A program made the position numbers and the translations under genes. This document shows, in pieces, positions 22,531 to 36,807 of a stretch of DNA of 64,000 nt. Below the pieces are notes generated by a model. It made no database searches, had not been told where the DNA came from, and saw only the letters and a program-made list of their open reading frames with translations. Where the stretch lies: contig CAMDTW010000602.1 in the NCBI GenBank assembly GCA_945910005.1, forward strand, positions 1-64,000. The letters are read 5' to 3'. Source of the stretch: Isoperla grammatica (Eukaryota; Arthropoda; Insecta; Plecoptera; Perlodidae). The first letter of the stretch is position 1; the number at the start of each line of letters is the position of its first letter.

Positions 22531-24450
22531 ATTGGCTGATTTCAGTCTATCTACCACATACTTCCAGTTTTAAGAGGAATCTTGCATACGGCTGGGATTC
22601 CTAAGGGTTTCAACCAAAGTTGACAAATCGTTGTTTTAGAGCGTTTTAGGCTCCAATAAGCACAATTTGTCCATTATGTCACATTTCGATAACTACTTTA
22701 GAAGTAACACCAACCGTTGAAAAATAATAATGTTAGTGTGCATTCTGAAAGAGTATTATGAAAATGCATAAATTGAGTTTTTTTGGCGTTTTTGGTTTAA
22801 ATATGCATAAAATATAGAAATTGGCTGATTTTAGTCTATCTACCACAAACTTCCAGTTTTAAGAGGAATCTTGCATACGGCTGGGATTCCTAAGGGTTTC
22901 AACCAAATTGCACAAATCGTTGTTTTAGAGCGTTTCATGCTCTAATAAGCACAATTTGGCCATTTCGTCACATTTCGATAACTTCTATAGAAGTTACTCC
23001 CTCCGTTGAAAAATAAGAATTATATTTTGCATTCTTCAAGAGTATTATGAAAATGCATAAATTGAGTTTTTTGGTCGTTTTGGTTAAAATATGGATAAAA
23101 TATAGAAATTGGCTGATTTTAGTCTATCTACCACAAACTTCCAGTTTTAAGAGGAATCTTGCATACGGCTGGGATTCCTAAGGGTTTCAACCAAATTGCA
23201 CAAATCGTTGTTTTAGAGCGTTTCAGGCTCCAATAAGCACAATTTGTCCATTTCGTCACATTTCGATAACTTCCATAGAAGTTATACCCTCAGTCGAAAA
23301 ATAAGAATTATAGGTTGCATTCTTCAAGAGTATAATGAAAATGCATGAATTGAGTTTTTTCGTCGTTTTTGGTTAAAATATGCATAAAAAATAGAAATTG
23401 GCTGATTTCAGTCTATCTACCACAAACTTCGAGTTTTAAGAGGAATCTTGCATACTGCTGGGATTCCTAAGTGTTTCAACCAAAGTTGACAAATCGTTGT
23501 TTTAGAGCGTTTCAGGCTCCAATAAGCACAATTTGTCCATTTCGTCACATTTCGATAACTTCTATAGAAGTTACACCCTCCGTTGAAAAATAAGAATTAT
23601 AGGCTGCATTCTTCAAGAGTATAATGAAAATGCATAAATTGAGTTTTTTCGTCGTTTTTGGTTAAAATATGCATAAAATATAGAAATTGGCTGATTTTAG
23701 TCTATCTACCACAAACTTCCAGTTTTAAGAGGAATCTTGCATACGGCTGGGATTCCTAAGGGTTTCAACCAAATTGCACAAATCGTTGTTTTAGAGCGTT
23801 TCAGGCTCCAATAAGCACAATATGTCCATTTCGTCACATTTCGATAACTTCTATAGAAGTAACACCCTCCGTCGAAAAATAAGAATTATAGGTTGTATTC
23901 TTCAAGAGTATAATGAAAATGTATAAATTGAGTTTTTTCGTCGTTTTTGGTTAAAATATGCATAAAAAATAGAAATTGGCTGATTTCAGTCTATCTACCA
24001 CAAACTTCCAATTTTAAGAGGAATCTTGCATACGGCTGGGATTCCTAAGGGTTTCAACCAAAGTTGACAAATCGTTGTTTTAGAGCGTTTCAGGCTCCAA
24101 TAAGCACAATTTGTCCATTTCGTCACATTTCGATAACTACTTTAGAAGTTACACCAACCGTTGAAAAATAATAATGTTAGTGTGCATTCTGAAAGAGTAT
24201 TATGAAAATGCATAAATTGAGTTTTTTGGTCGTTTTTGGTTAAAATATGCATAAAATATAGAAATTGGCTGATTTTAGTCTATCTACCACAAACTTCCAG
24301 TTTTAAGAGGAATCTTGCATACGGCCGGGATTCCTAAGGGTTTCAACCAAAGTTGACAAATCGTTGTTTTAGAGCGTTTCAGGCTCCAATAAGCACAATT
24401 TGTCCATTTCGTCACATTTCGATAACTACTTTAGAAGTTACACAAACCGT
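22531..24450 (+). repeat. HOR segment paired with 11.35-13.55 kb
   Basis: Cleaner copy of the 11.35-13.55 kb segment, one monomer shorter. It begins in the CCACATACTTCC monomer and passes the TTTCATGCTCTAATAAGC/AATTTGGCC alpha unit (22,931). Private changes include GTTACTCCCTCC near 22,994 and CCATAGAAG near 23,273. It ends in the alpha unit whose downstream neighbour reads GAAAAATACAAAATTGG. Confidence 0.8.
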
Positions 24451-26950
24451 TGAAAAATACAAAATTGGTGTGCATTCTGAAAGAGTATTATGAAAATGCA
24501 TAAATTGAGTATTTTGGCTTTTTTGGTTAAAATATGCATAAAATATAGAAATTGGCTGATTTTAGTCTATCTTCCACAAACTTCCAGTTTTAAGAGGAAT
24601 CTTGCATACGGCTGGGATTCCTAAGGGTTTCAACCGAATTGCACAAATCGTTGTTTAAGAGCGTTTCAGGCTCCAATATGCACAATTTGTCCATTTCGTC
24701 ACATTTCGATAACTTCTTTAGAAGTTACACCCTCCGTTGAAAAATAAGAATTATAGGTTGCATTCTTCAAGAGTATTATGAAAATGCATAAATTGAGTTT
24801 TTTGGTCGTTTTTGGTTAAAATATGCATAAAATATAGAAATTGGCTGATTTTAGTCTATCTACCACAAACTTCCATTTTTCAGAGGAATCTTGCATACGG
24901 CTGGGATTCCTAAGGGTTTCAACCAAATTGCACAAATCGTTGTTTTAGAGCGTTTCAGGCTCCAATAAGCACAATTTGTCCATTTCGTCACATTTCGATA
25001 ACTTCTTTAGAAGTTACACCCTCCGTTGAAAAATAAGAATTATAGTTTTTATTCTTATGCATAAATTGAGGTTTTAAGTCGTTTTTGGTTAAAATATGCA
25101 TAAAATATAGAAATTGGCTGATTTTAGTCTATCTACCACAAACTTCCAGTTTTAAGAGGAATCTTGCATACGGCTGGGATTCCTAAGGGTTTCAACCAAA
25201 TTGCACAAATCGTTGTTTTTGAGCGTTTCAGGCTCCAATAAGCACAATTTGTCCATTTCGTCACATTTCGATAACTTATATACAAGTTACACCCTCCGTT
25301 GAAAAATAAGAATTATAGGTTGCATTCTTCAAGAGTATTATGAAAATGCATATATTGAGTTTTTTGGTCGTTTTTGGTTAAAATATGGATAAAATATAGA
25401 AATTGGCTGATTTCAGTCTATCTACCACATACTTCCAGTTTTAAGAGGAATCTTGCATACGGCTGGGATTCCTAAGGGTTTCAACCAAAGTTGACAAATC
25501 GTTGTTTTAGAGCGTTTTAGGCTCCAAAAAGCACAATTTGTCCATTATGTCACATTTCGATAACTACTTTAGAAGTTACACCAACCGTTGAAAAATAATA
25601 ATGTTAGTGTGCATTCTGAAAGAGTATTATGAAAATGCATAAATTGAGTTTTTTGGTGATTTTGGTTAAAATATGCATACAATATAGAAATTGGCTGATT
25701 TTAGTCTATCTACCACAAACTTCCAGTTTTAAGAGGAATCTTGCATACGGCCGGGATTCCTAAGGGTTTCAACCAAAGTTGACAAATCGTTGTTTAAGAG
25801 CGTTTCAGGCTCCAATAAGCACAATTTGTCCATTTCGTCACATTTCGATAACTTCTATAGAAGTTACACCCTCCGTTGAAAAATAAGAATTATAGGCTGC
25901 ATTCTTCAAGAGTATAATGAAAATGCATAAATTGATTTTTTTCGTCGTTTTTGGTTAAAATATGCATAAAATATAGAAATTGGCTGATTTTAGTCTATCT
26001 ACCACAAACTTCCAGTTTTAAGAGGAATCATGCATGCGGCTGGGATTCCTAAGGGTTTCAACCAAATTGCACAAATCGTTGTTTAAGAGCGTTTCAGGCT
26101 CCAATAAGCACAATTTGTCCATTTCGTCACATTTCGATAACTTCTATAGAAGTTACACCCTCCGTTGAAAAATAAGAATTATAGGCTGCATTCTTCAAGA
26201 GTAAAATGAAAATGCATAAATTGATTTTTTTCGTCGTTTTTGGTTAAAATATGCATAAAATATAGAAATTGGCTGATTTTAGTCTATCTACCACAAACTT
26301 CCAGTTTTAAGAGGAATCATGCATACGGCTGGGATTCCTAAGGGTTTCAACCAAATTGCACAAATCGTTGTTTAAGAGCGTTTCAGGCTCCAATAAGCAC
26401 AATTTGTCCATTTCGTCACATTTCGATAACTTCTATAGAAGTTACACCCTCCGTTGAAAAATAAGAATTATAGGCTGCATTCTTCAAGAGTATAATGAAA
26501 ATGCATAAATTGATTTTTTTCGTCGTTTTTTGTTAAAATATGCATAAAATATAGAAATTGGCTGATTTTAGTCTATCTACCACAAACTTCCAGTTTTAAG
26601 AGGAATCATGCATACGGCTGGGATTCCTAAGGGTTTCAACCAAATTGCACAAATCGTTGTTTAAGAGCGTTTCAGGCTCCAATAAGCACAATTTGTCCAT
26701 TTCGTCACATTTCGATAACTTCTATATAAGTTATACCCTCCGTCGAAAAATAAGAATTATAGGTTGCATTCTTCAAGAGTATAATGAAAATGCATAAATT
26801 GAGTTTTTTCGTCGTTTTTGGTTAAAATATGCATAAAATATAGAAATTGGCTGATTTCAGTCTATCTACCACAAACTTCCAGTTTTAAGAGGAATCTTGC
26901 ATACGGCTGGGATTCCTAAGGGTTTCAACCAAAGTTGACAAATCGTTGTT
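24451..26950 (+). repeat. HOR segment paired with 18.13-20.05 kb, plus 578 bp
   Basis: Markers align with 18,130-20,050 at about 6,321-6,323 (TTATATACAAG 18,953 to 25,276; TTGATTTTTTT 19,612 to 25,933). After the triplicated monomer the offset is about 6,899 (CTATATAAGTTATACC). The change of 578 is exactly two 289-bp monomers. Confidence 0.85.
25905..26775 (+). repeat. Single-monomer triplication
   Basis: Three consecutive, nearly identical monomers share TTGATTTTTTTCGTCG and a GAGGAATCATGCAT variant (T to A within the anchor), at 26,022, 26,311 and 26,600, spaced exactly 289. The paralogous place at about 19,600-19,860 holds one such monomer with the ordinary GAATCTTGC. The three differ at few bases (GCATGCGG in the first, GTAAAATG before the second, TTTTTTGTTAAAAT in the third), so the event looks recent. 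Confidence 0.9.
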
Positions 26951-27606
26951 TTAGAGCGTTTCAGGCTCTAATAAGCACAATTTGTCCATTTTGTCACATT
27001 TCGATAACTTCTTTAGAAGTTACACCCTCCGTTGAAAAATAAGAATTATAGTTTTTATTCTTATGCATAAATTGAGGTTTTAAGTCGTTTTTGGTTAAAA
27101 TATGCATAAAATATAGAAATTGGCTGATTTTAGTCTATCTACCACAAACTTCCAGTTTTAAGAGGAATCTTGCATACGGCTGGGATTCCTAAGGGTTTCA
27201 ACCAAATTGCACAAATCGTTGTTTTTGAGCGTTTTAGGCTCCAATAAGCACAATTTGTCCATTTCGTCACATTTCGATAAATTCTATAGAAGTTACACCC
27301 TCCGTTGAAAAATAAGAATTATAGGTTGCATTCTTCAAGAGTATTATGAAAATGCATATATTGAGTTTTTTGGTCGTTTTTGGTTAAAATATGGATAAAA
27401 TATAGAAATTGGCTGATTTCAGTCTATCTACCACATACTTCCAGTTTTAAGAGGAATCTTGCATACGGCTGGGATTCCTAAGGGTTTCAACCAAAGTTGA
27501 CAAATCGTTGTTTTAGAGCGTTTTAGGCTCCAATAAGCACAATTTGTCCATTATGTCACATTTCGATAACTACTTTAGAAGTAACACCAACCGTTGAAAA
27601 ATAATA
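26951..27606 (+). repeat. Linking monomers before the 12-kb HOR
   Basis: A monomer with CAGGCTCTAATAAGC and CATTTTGTCAC, a delta monomer (27,049) and a GCATATATTGAG gamma monomer ending in ATTATGTCAC and AAGTAACACCAACCG. The last part resembles 22,460-22,730. All of it is satellite. Confidence 0.75.
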
Positions 27607-30600
27607 ATGTTAGTGTGCATTCTGAAAGAGTATTATGAAAATGCATAAATTGAGTTTTTTTGGCGTTTTTGGTTTAAATATGCATAAAATATAGAAATTG
27701 GCTGATTTTAGTCTATCTACCACAAACTTCCAGTTTTAAGAGGAATCTTGCATACGGCTGGGATTCCTAAGGGTTTCAACCAAATTGCACAAATCGTTGT
27801 TTTAGAGCGTTTCATGTTCCAATAAGCACAATTTGGCCATTTCGTCACATTTCGATAACTTCTATAGAAGTTACACCCTCCGTTGAAAAATAAGAATTAT
27901 ATTTTGCATTCTTCAAGAGTATTATGAAAATGCATAAATTGAGTTTTTTGGTCGTTTTTGGTTAAAATATGGATAAAATATAGAAATTGGCTGATTTTAG
28001 TCTATCTACCACAAACTTCCAGTTTTAAGAGGAATCTTGCATACGGCTGGGATTCCTAAGGGTTTCAACCAAATTGCACAAATCGTTGTTTTTGAGCGTT
28101 TCAGGCTCCAATAAGCACAATTTGTCCATTTCGTCACATTTCGATAACTTATATACAAGTTACACCCTCCGTTGAAAAATAAGAATTATAGGTTGCATTC
28201 TTCAAGAGTATTATGAAAATGCATATATTGAGTTTTTTGGTCGTTTTTGGTTAAAATATGGATAAAATATAGAAATTGGCTGATTTCAGTCTATCTACCT
28301 CATACTTCCAGTTTTAAGAGGAATCTTGCATACGGCTGGGATTCCTAAGGGTTTCAACCAAAGTTGACAAATCGTTGTTTTAGAGCGTTTCAGGCTCTAA
28401 TAAGCACAATTTGTCCATTTTGTCACATTTCGATAACTTCTTTAGAAGTTACACCCTCCGTTGAAAAATAAGAATTATAGTTTTTATTCTTATGCATAAA
28501 TTGAGGTTTTAAGTCGTTTTTGGTTAAAATATGCATAAAATATAGAAATTGGCTGATTTTAGTCTATCTACCACAAACTTCCAGTTTTAAGAGGAATCTT
28601 GCATACGGCTGGGATTCCTAAGGGTTTCAACCAAATTGCACAAATCGTTGTTTTTGAGCGTTTCAGGCTCCAATAAGCACAATTTGTCCATTTCGTCACA
28701 TTTTGATAACTTCTATAGAAGTTACACCCTCCGTTGAAAAATAAGAATTATAGGTTGCATTCTTCAAGAGTAATCTGAAAATGCATATATTGAGTTTTTT
28801 GGTCGTTTTTGGTTAAAATATGGATAAAATATAGAAATTGGCTGATTTCAGTCTATCTACCACAAACTTCCAGTTTTAAGAGGAATCTTGCATACGGCTG
28901 GGATTCCTAAGGGTTTCAACCAAATTGCACAAATCGTTGTTTTAGAGCGTTTCAGGCTCCAATAAGCACAATTTGTCCATTTCGTCACATTTCGATAACT
29001 TCTATAGAAGTTACACCCTCCGTCGAAAAATAAGAATTATAGGTTGCATTCTTCAAGAGTATAATGAAAATGCATAAATTGAGTTTTTTCGTCGTTTTTG
29101 GTAAAAATATGCATAAAAAATAGAAATTGGCTGATTTCAGTCTATCTACCACAAACTTCGAGTTTTAAGAGGAATCTTGCATACAGCTGGGATTCCTAAG
29201 TGTTTCAACTAAAGTTGACAAATCGTTGTTTTAGAGCGTTTCAGGCTCCAATAAGCACAATTTGTCCATTTCGTCACATTTCGATAACTTCTATAGAAGT
29301 TACACCCTCCGTTGAAAAATAAGAATTATAGGCTGCATTCTTCAAGAGTATAATGAAAATGTATAAATTGAGTTTTTTCGTCGTTTTTGGTTAAAATATG
29401 CATAAAAAATAGAAATTGGCTGATTTCAGTCTATCTACCACAAACTTCCAGTTTTAAGAGGAATCTTGCATACGGCTGGGATTCCTAAGGGTTTCAACCA
29501 AAGTTGACAAATCGTTGTTTTAGAGCGTTTCAGGCTCCAATAAGCACAATTTGTCCATTTCGTCACATTTCGATAAATACTTTAGAAGTTACACAAACCG
29601 TTGAAAAATAATAAAGATAGTGTGCATTCTGAAAGAGTATTATGAAAATGCATAAATTGAGTATTTTGGCTTTTTTGGTTAAAATATGCATAAAATATAG
29701 AAATTGGCTGATTTTAGTCTATCTTCCACAAACTTCCAGTTTTAAGAGGAATCTTGCATACGGCTGGGATTCCTAAGGGTTTCAACCGAATTGCACAAAT
29801 CGTTGTTTAAGAGCGTTTCAGGCTCCAATAAGCACAATTTGTCCATTTCGTCACATTTCGATAACTTCTTTAGAAGTTACACCCTCCGTTGAAAAATAAG
29901 AATTTTAGGTTGCATTCTTCAAGAGTATTATGAAAATGCATAAATTGAGTTTTTTGGTCGTTTTTGGTTAAAATATGCATAAAACATAGAAATTGGCTGA
30001 TTTTAGTCTATCTACCAAAACCTTCCATTTTTCAGAGGAATCTTGCATACGGCTGGGATTCCTAAGGGTTTCAACCAAATTGCACAAATCGTTGTTTTAG
30101 AGCGTTTCAGGCTCCAATAAGCACAATTTGTCCATTTCGTCACATTTCGATAACTTCTTTAGAAGTTACACCCTCCGTTGAAAAATAAGAATTATAGTTT
30201 TTATTCTTATGCATAAATTGAGGTTTTAAGTCGTTTTTGGTTAAAATATGCATAAAATATAGAAATTGGCTGATTTTAGTCTATCTACCACAAACTTCCA
30301 GTTTTAAGAGGAATCTTGCATACGGCTGGGATTCCTAAGGGTTTCAACCAAATTGCACAAATCGTTGTTTTTGAGCGTTTCAGGCTCCAATAAGCACAAT
30401 TTGTCCATTTCGTCACATTTCGATAACTTATATACAAGTTACACCCTCCGTTGAAAAATAAGAATTATAGGTTGCATTCTTCAAGAGTATTATGAAAATG
30501 CATATATTGAGTTTTTTGGTCGTTTTTGGTTAAAATATGGATAAAATATAGAAATTGGCTGATTTCAGTCTATCTACCACATACTTCCAGTTTTAAGAGG

Positions 30601-30751
30601 AATCTTGCATACGGCTGGGATTCCTAAGGGTTTCAACCAAAGTTGACAAATCGTTGTTTTAGAGCGTTTCAGGCTCCAATAAGCACAATTTGTCCATTTC
30701 GTCATATTTCGATAACTACTTTAGAAGTTACACCAACCGTTGAAAAATAAT

Positions 30752-33049
30752 AATGTTAGTGTGCATTCTGAAAGAGTATTATGAAAATGCATAAATTGAG
30801 TTTTTTTGGCGTTTTTGGTTTAAATATGCATAAAATATAGAAATTGGCTGATTTTAGTCTATCTACCACAAACTTCCAGTTTTAAGAGGAATCTTGCATA
30901 CGGCTGGGATTCCTAAGGGTTTCACCAAATTGCACAAATCGTTGTTTTAGAGCGTTTCAGGCTCCAAAGAGCACAATTTGTCCATTTCGTCACATTTCGA
31001 TAACTTCTATAGAAGTTACACCAACTGTTGAAAAATAATAAAGTTAGTGTGCATTCTGAAAGAGTATTATGAAAATGCATAAATTGAGTATTTTGGCTTT
31101 TTTGGTTAAAATATGCATAAAATATAGAAATTGGCTGATTTTAGTCTATCTTCCACAAACAATCAGTTTTAAGAGGAATCTTGCATACGGCTGTGATTCC
31201 AAAGGGTTTCAACCGAATTGCACAAATCGTTGTCTAAGAGCGTTTCAGGATCCAATAAGCACAATTTGTCCATTTCGTCACATTTCGATAACTTCTTTAG
31301 AAGTTACACCCTCCGTTAAAAAATAAGAATTATAGGTTGCATTCTTCAAGAGTATTATGAAAATGCATAAATTGAGTTTTTTGGTCGTTTTTGGTTAAAA
31401 TATGCATAAAAAATAGAAATTGGCTGATTTTAGTCTATCTACCACAAACTTCCATTTTTCAGAGGAATCTTGCATACGGATGGGATTCCTAAGGGTTTCA
31501 ACCAAATTGCACAAATCGTTGTTTTAGAGCGTTTCAGGCTCCAATCAAAGCACAATTTGTCCATTTCGTCACATTTCGATAACTTCTTTAGAAGTTACAC
31601 CCTCCGATGAAAAATAAGAATTATAGTTTTTATTCTTATGCATAAATTGAGGTTTTAAGTCGTTTTTGGTTAAAATATGCATAAAATATAGAAATTGGCT
31701 GATTTTAGTCTATCTACCACAAACTTCCAGTTTTAAGAGGAATCTTGCATACGGCTGGGATTCCTAAGGGTTTCAACCAAATTGCACAAATCGTTGTTTT
31801 TGAGCGTTTCAGGCTCCATTAAGCACAATTTGTCCATTTCGTCACATTTCGATAACTTCTATAGAAGTTACACCCTCCGTTGAAAAATAAGAATTATAGG
31901 TTGCATTCTTCAAGAGTATTATGAAAATGCATATATTGAGTTTTATGGTCGTTTTTGGTTAAAATATGGATAAAATATAGAAATTGGCTGATTTCAGTCT
32001 ATCTACCACATACTTCCAGTTTTAAGAGGAATCTTGCATACGGCTGGGATTTCTTAGGGTTTCAACCAAAGTTGACAAATCGTTGTTTTAGAGCGTTTTA
32101 GGCTCCAATAAGCACAATTTGTCCATTATGTCACATTTCGATAACTACTTTAGAAGTTACACCAACCGTTGAAAAATAATAATGTTAGTGTGCATTCTGA
32201 AAGAGTATTATGAAAATGCATAAATTGAGTTTTTTGGTCGATTTTGGTTAAAATATGCATACAATATAGAAATTGGCTGATTTTAGTCTATCTACCACAA
32301 ACTTCCAGTTTTAAGAGGAATCTTGCATACGGCCGGGATTCCTAAGGGTTTCAACCAAAGTTGACAAATCGTTGTTTTAGAGCGTTTTAGGCTCCAATAA
32401 GCACAATTTGTCCATTTCGTCACATTTCGATAACTTCTATAGAAGTAACACCCTCCGTTGAAAAATAAGAATTATAGGCTGCATTCTTCAAGAGTATAAT
32501 GAAAATGCATAAATTGAGTTTTTTCGTCGTTTTTGGTTAAAATATGCATAATATATAGAAATTGGCTTATTTTAGTCTATCTACCACAAACTTCCAGTTT
32601 TAAGAGGAATCTTGCATACGGCTGGGATTCCTAAGGGTTTCAACCAAATTGCACAAATCGTTGTTTTAGAGCGTTTCAGGCTCCAATAAGCACAATTTGT
32701 CCATTTCGTCACATTTCGATAACTTCTATAGAAGTTACACCCTCCGTCGAAAAATAAGAATTATAGGTTGCATTCTTCAAGAGTATAATGAAAATACATA
32801 AATTGAGTTTTTTCGTCGTTTTTGGTTAAAATATGCATAAAAAATAGAAATTGGCTGATTTCAGTCTATCTACCACAAACTTCCAGTTTTAAGAAGAATC
32901 TTGCATACGGCCGGGATTCCTAAGGGTTTCAACCAAAGTTGACAAATCGTGTTTTTAGAGCGTTTCAGGCTCCAATAAGCACAATTTGTCCATTTTGTCA
33001 TATTTCGATAACTATTTTAGAAGTTACACCAACCGTTGAAAAAAAATAA
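30752..33049 (+). repeat. Module X, copy 4 (two monomers shorter)
   Basis: The marker CCAAAGAGCA is at 30,964. The length to the next alpha unit is 2,298, which is 2,875 less about two monomers. The GTAGC/CAGTCTCC monomer and the AGAAGTATAG monomer of the full module are missing, and the monomer before 33,050 is a hybrid (AAAATACATAAATTG and ATCGTGTTTTTAG on the left, CATTTTGTCATATTTCG on the right). Private changes are TTGTCTAAGAGCG, CAGGATCCAATAAG and CCGTTAAAAAATAAG, all shared with copy 6. Confidence 0.87.
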
Positions 33050-36000
33050 TGTTAGTGTGCATTCTGAAAGAGTATTATGAAAATGCATAAATTGAGTTTT
33101 TTGGTCGTTTTTGGTTAAAATATGCATAAAATATAGAAATTGGCTGATTTTAGTCTATCTACCACAAACTTCCAGTTTTAAGAGGAATCTTGCATACGGC
33201 CGGGATTCCTTAGGGTTTCAACCAAAGTTGACAAATCGTTGTTTTAAAGCGTTTCAGGCTCCAATAAGACCAAATTGTCCATTTCGTCACATTTCGATAA
33301 CTTCTATTGAAGTTACACCCTCCGTTAAAAAATAAGAATTATAGGCTGCATTCTTCAAGAGTATAATGAAAATGCATAAATTGAGTTTTTTCGTCGTTTT
33401 TGGTTAAAATATGCATAAAATATAGAAATTGGCTTATTTTAGTCTATCTACCACAAACTTCCAGTTTTAAGAGGATTCTTGCATACGGCTGGGATTCCTA
33501 AGGGTTTTAACCAAATTGCACAAATCGTTGTTTTAGAGCGTTTCAGGCTCCAATAAGCACAATTTGTCCATTTCGTCACATTTCGATAACTTCTATAGAA
33601 GTTACACCCTCCGTCGAAAAATTAGAATTATAGGTAGCATTCTTCAAGAGTATAATGAAAATGCATAAATTAGGTTTTTCGTCGTTTTTGGTTAAAATAT
33701 GCATAAAAAATAGAAATTGGCTGATTTCAGTCTATCTACCACAAACTTCCAGTTTTAAGAGGAATCTTGCATACGGCCGGGATTCCTAAGGGTTTCAACC
33801 AAAGTTGACAAATCGTTGTTTTAGAGCGTTTCAGGCTCCAATAAGCACAATTTGTCCATTTCGTCACATTTCGATAACTTCTATAGAAGTTACACCCTCC
33901 GTCGAAAAAAAAAGAATTATAGGTTGCATTCTTCAAGAGTATAATGAAAATGCATAAATTGAGTTTTTTCGTCGTGTTTGGTTAAAATATGCATAAAAAA
34001 TAGAAATTGGCTGATTTCAGTCTATCTACCACAAACTTCCAGTTTTAAGAGGAATCTTGCATACGGCCGGGATTCCTAAGGGTTTCAACCAAAGTTGACA
34101 AATCGTGTTTTTAGAGCGTTTCAGGCTCAAATAAGCACAATTTGTCCATTTCGTCACATTTCGATAACTTCTATAGAAGTTACACCCTCCGTTGAAAAAT
34201 AAGAAGTATAGGCTGCATTCTTCAAGAGTATAATGAAAATGCATAAATTGAGTTTTTTCGTCGTTTTTGGTTAAAATATGCATAAAATATAGAAATTGGC
34301 TGATTTCAGTCTATCTACCACAAACTTCCAGTTTTAAGAGGAATCTTGCATACGGCTGGGATTCCTAAGGGTTTCAACCAAAGTTGACAAATCGTTGTTT
34401 TAGAGCGTTTCAGGCTCCAATAAGCACAATTTGTCCATTTCGTCATATTTCGATAACTACTTTAGAAGTTACACCAACCGTTGAAAAATAATAATGTTAG
34501 TGTGCATTCTGAAAGAGTATTATGAAAATGCATAAATTGAGTTTTTTGGTCGTTTTTGGTTAAAATATACATAAAATATAGAAATTGGCTGATTTTAGTC
34601 TATCTACCACAAACTTCCAGTTTTAAGAGGAATCTTGCATACGGCCGGGATTCCTTAGGGTTTCAACCAAAGTTGACAAATCGTTGTTTTAAAGCGTTTT
34701 AGGCTCCAATAAGCACAAATTGTCCATTTCGTCACATTTCGATAACTTCTATAGAAGTTACACCCTCCGTTGAAAAATAAGAATTATAGGCTGCATTCTT
34801 CAAGAGTATAATGAAAATGCATAAATTGAGTTTTTTCGTCGTTTTTGGTTAAAATATGTATAAAAAATAGAAATTGGCTGATTTCAGTCTATCTACCACA
34901 AACTTCCAGTTTTAAGAGGAATCTTGCATACGGCCGGGATTCCTAAGGGTTTAAACCAAAGTTGACAAATCGTTGTTTTAGAGCGTTTCAGGCTCCAATA
35001 AGCACAATTTGTCCATTTCTTCACATTTCGATAACTTCTATAGAAGTTACACCCTCCGTTGAAAAATAAGAATTATAGGCTGCATTCTTCAAGAGTATAA
35101 TGAAAATGCATAAATTGAGTTTTTTCGTCGTTTTTGGTTAAAATATGCATAAAATAAAGAAAAAGGCTGATTTTAGTCTATCTACCACAAACTTCCAGTT
35201 TTAAGAGGAATCTTGCATACGGCTGGGATTCCTAAGGGTTTCAACCAAATTGCACAAATCGTTGTTGTAGAGCGTTTCAGGCTCCAATAAGCACAATTTG
35301 TCCATTTCGTCACATTTCGATAACTTCTATAGAAGTAACACTCTCCGTCGAAAAATAAGAATTATAGGTTGCATTCTTCAAGAGTATAATGAAAATGCAT
35401 AAATTGAGTTTTTTCGTCGTTTTTGGTTAAAATATGCATAAAAAAAAGAAATTGGCTGATTTCAGTCTATCTACCACAAACTTCCAGTTTTAAGAGGAAT
35501 CTTGCATACGGCCGGGATTCCTAAGGGTTTCAACCAAAGTTGACAAATCGTGTTTTTAGAGCGTTTCAGGCTCCAATAAGCACAATTTGTCCATTTCGTC
35601 ACATTTCGATAACTTCTATAGAAGTTACACCCTCCGTTGAAAAATAAGAAGTATAAGCTGCATTCTTCAAGAGTATAATGAAAATGCATAAATTGAGTTT
35701 TTTCGTCGTTTTTGGTTAAAATATGCATAAAAAATAGAAATTGGCTGATTTCAGTCCATCTACCACAAACTTCCAGTTTTAAGAGGAATCTTGCATACGG
35801 CCGGGATTCCTAAGGGTTTCAACCAAAGTTGACAAATCGTTGTTTTAGAGCGTTTCAGGCTCCAATAAGCACAATTTGTCCATTTCTTTACATTTCGATA
35901 ACTTCTATAGAAGTTACACCCTCCGTTGAAAAATAGAAATTATAGGCTGCATTCTTCAAGAGTATAATGAAAATGCATAAATTGAGTTTTTTCGTCGTTT

Positions 36001-36807
36001 TTGGTTAAAATATGCATAAAATAAAGAAAAAGAATGATTTTAGTCTATCTACCACAAACTTCCAGTTTTAAGAGGAATCTTGCATACGGCTGGGATTCCT
36101 AAGGGTTTCAACCAAATTGCACAAATCGTTGTTGTAGAGCGTTTCAGGCTCCAATAAGCACAATTTGTTCATTTCGTCACATTTCGATAACTTCTATAGA
36201 AGTTACACCCTCCGTCGAAAAATAAGAATTATAGGTTGCATTCTTCAAGAGTATAATGAAAATGCATAAATTGAGTTTTTTCGTCGTTTTTGGTTAAAAT
36301 ATGCATAAAAAATAGAAATTGGCTGATTTCAGTCTATCTACCACAAACATCCAGTTTTAAGAGGAATCTTGCATACGGCCGGGATTCCTAAGGGTTTCAA
36401 CCAAAGTTGACAAATCGTTGTTTTAGAGCGTTTTAGGCTCCAATAAGCACAATTTGTCCATTTCGTCACATTTCGATAACTTCCATAGAAGTTACACCCT
36501 CCGTCGAAAAATAAGAATTATAGGTTGCATTCTTCAAGAGTATAATGAAAATGTATAAATTGAGTTTTTTCGTCGTTTTTGGTTAAAATATGCATAAAAA
36601 ATAGAAATTGGCTGATTTTAGTCTATCTACCACAAACTTCCAGTTTTAAGAGGAATCTTGCATACGGCTGGGATTCCTAAGGGTTTCAACCAAAGTTGAC
36701 AAATCGTTGTTTTAGAGCGTTTCAGGCTCCAATAAGCACAATTTGTCCATTTCGTCACATTTCGATAACTACTTTAGAAGTTACACCAACCGTTGAAAAA
36801 TAATAAT
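33050..36807 (+). repeat. Y segment, first long copy
   Basis: Thirteen or so monomers between module X copies 4 and 5. Markers in order: CCTTAGGGTTTC with TTAAAGCG, GGCTTATTTTAG, TTAGGTTTTTCG, AAAAAAAAGAATTATAGG, AGAAGTATAG, alpha with ATATACATAAAA, TATGTATAAAAAATAG with GTTTAAACC, AAATAAAGAAAAAGG with GTTGTAGAG, CATTTCTTTACATTTCG, ACAAACATCC, CTTCCATAGAAG. It corresponds to 47,430-51,185 at an offset of 14,378-14,379. Its first monomers resemble 6,053-7,500. Confidence 0.85.
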
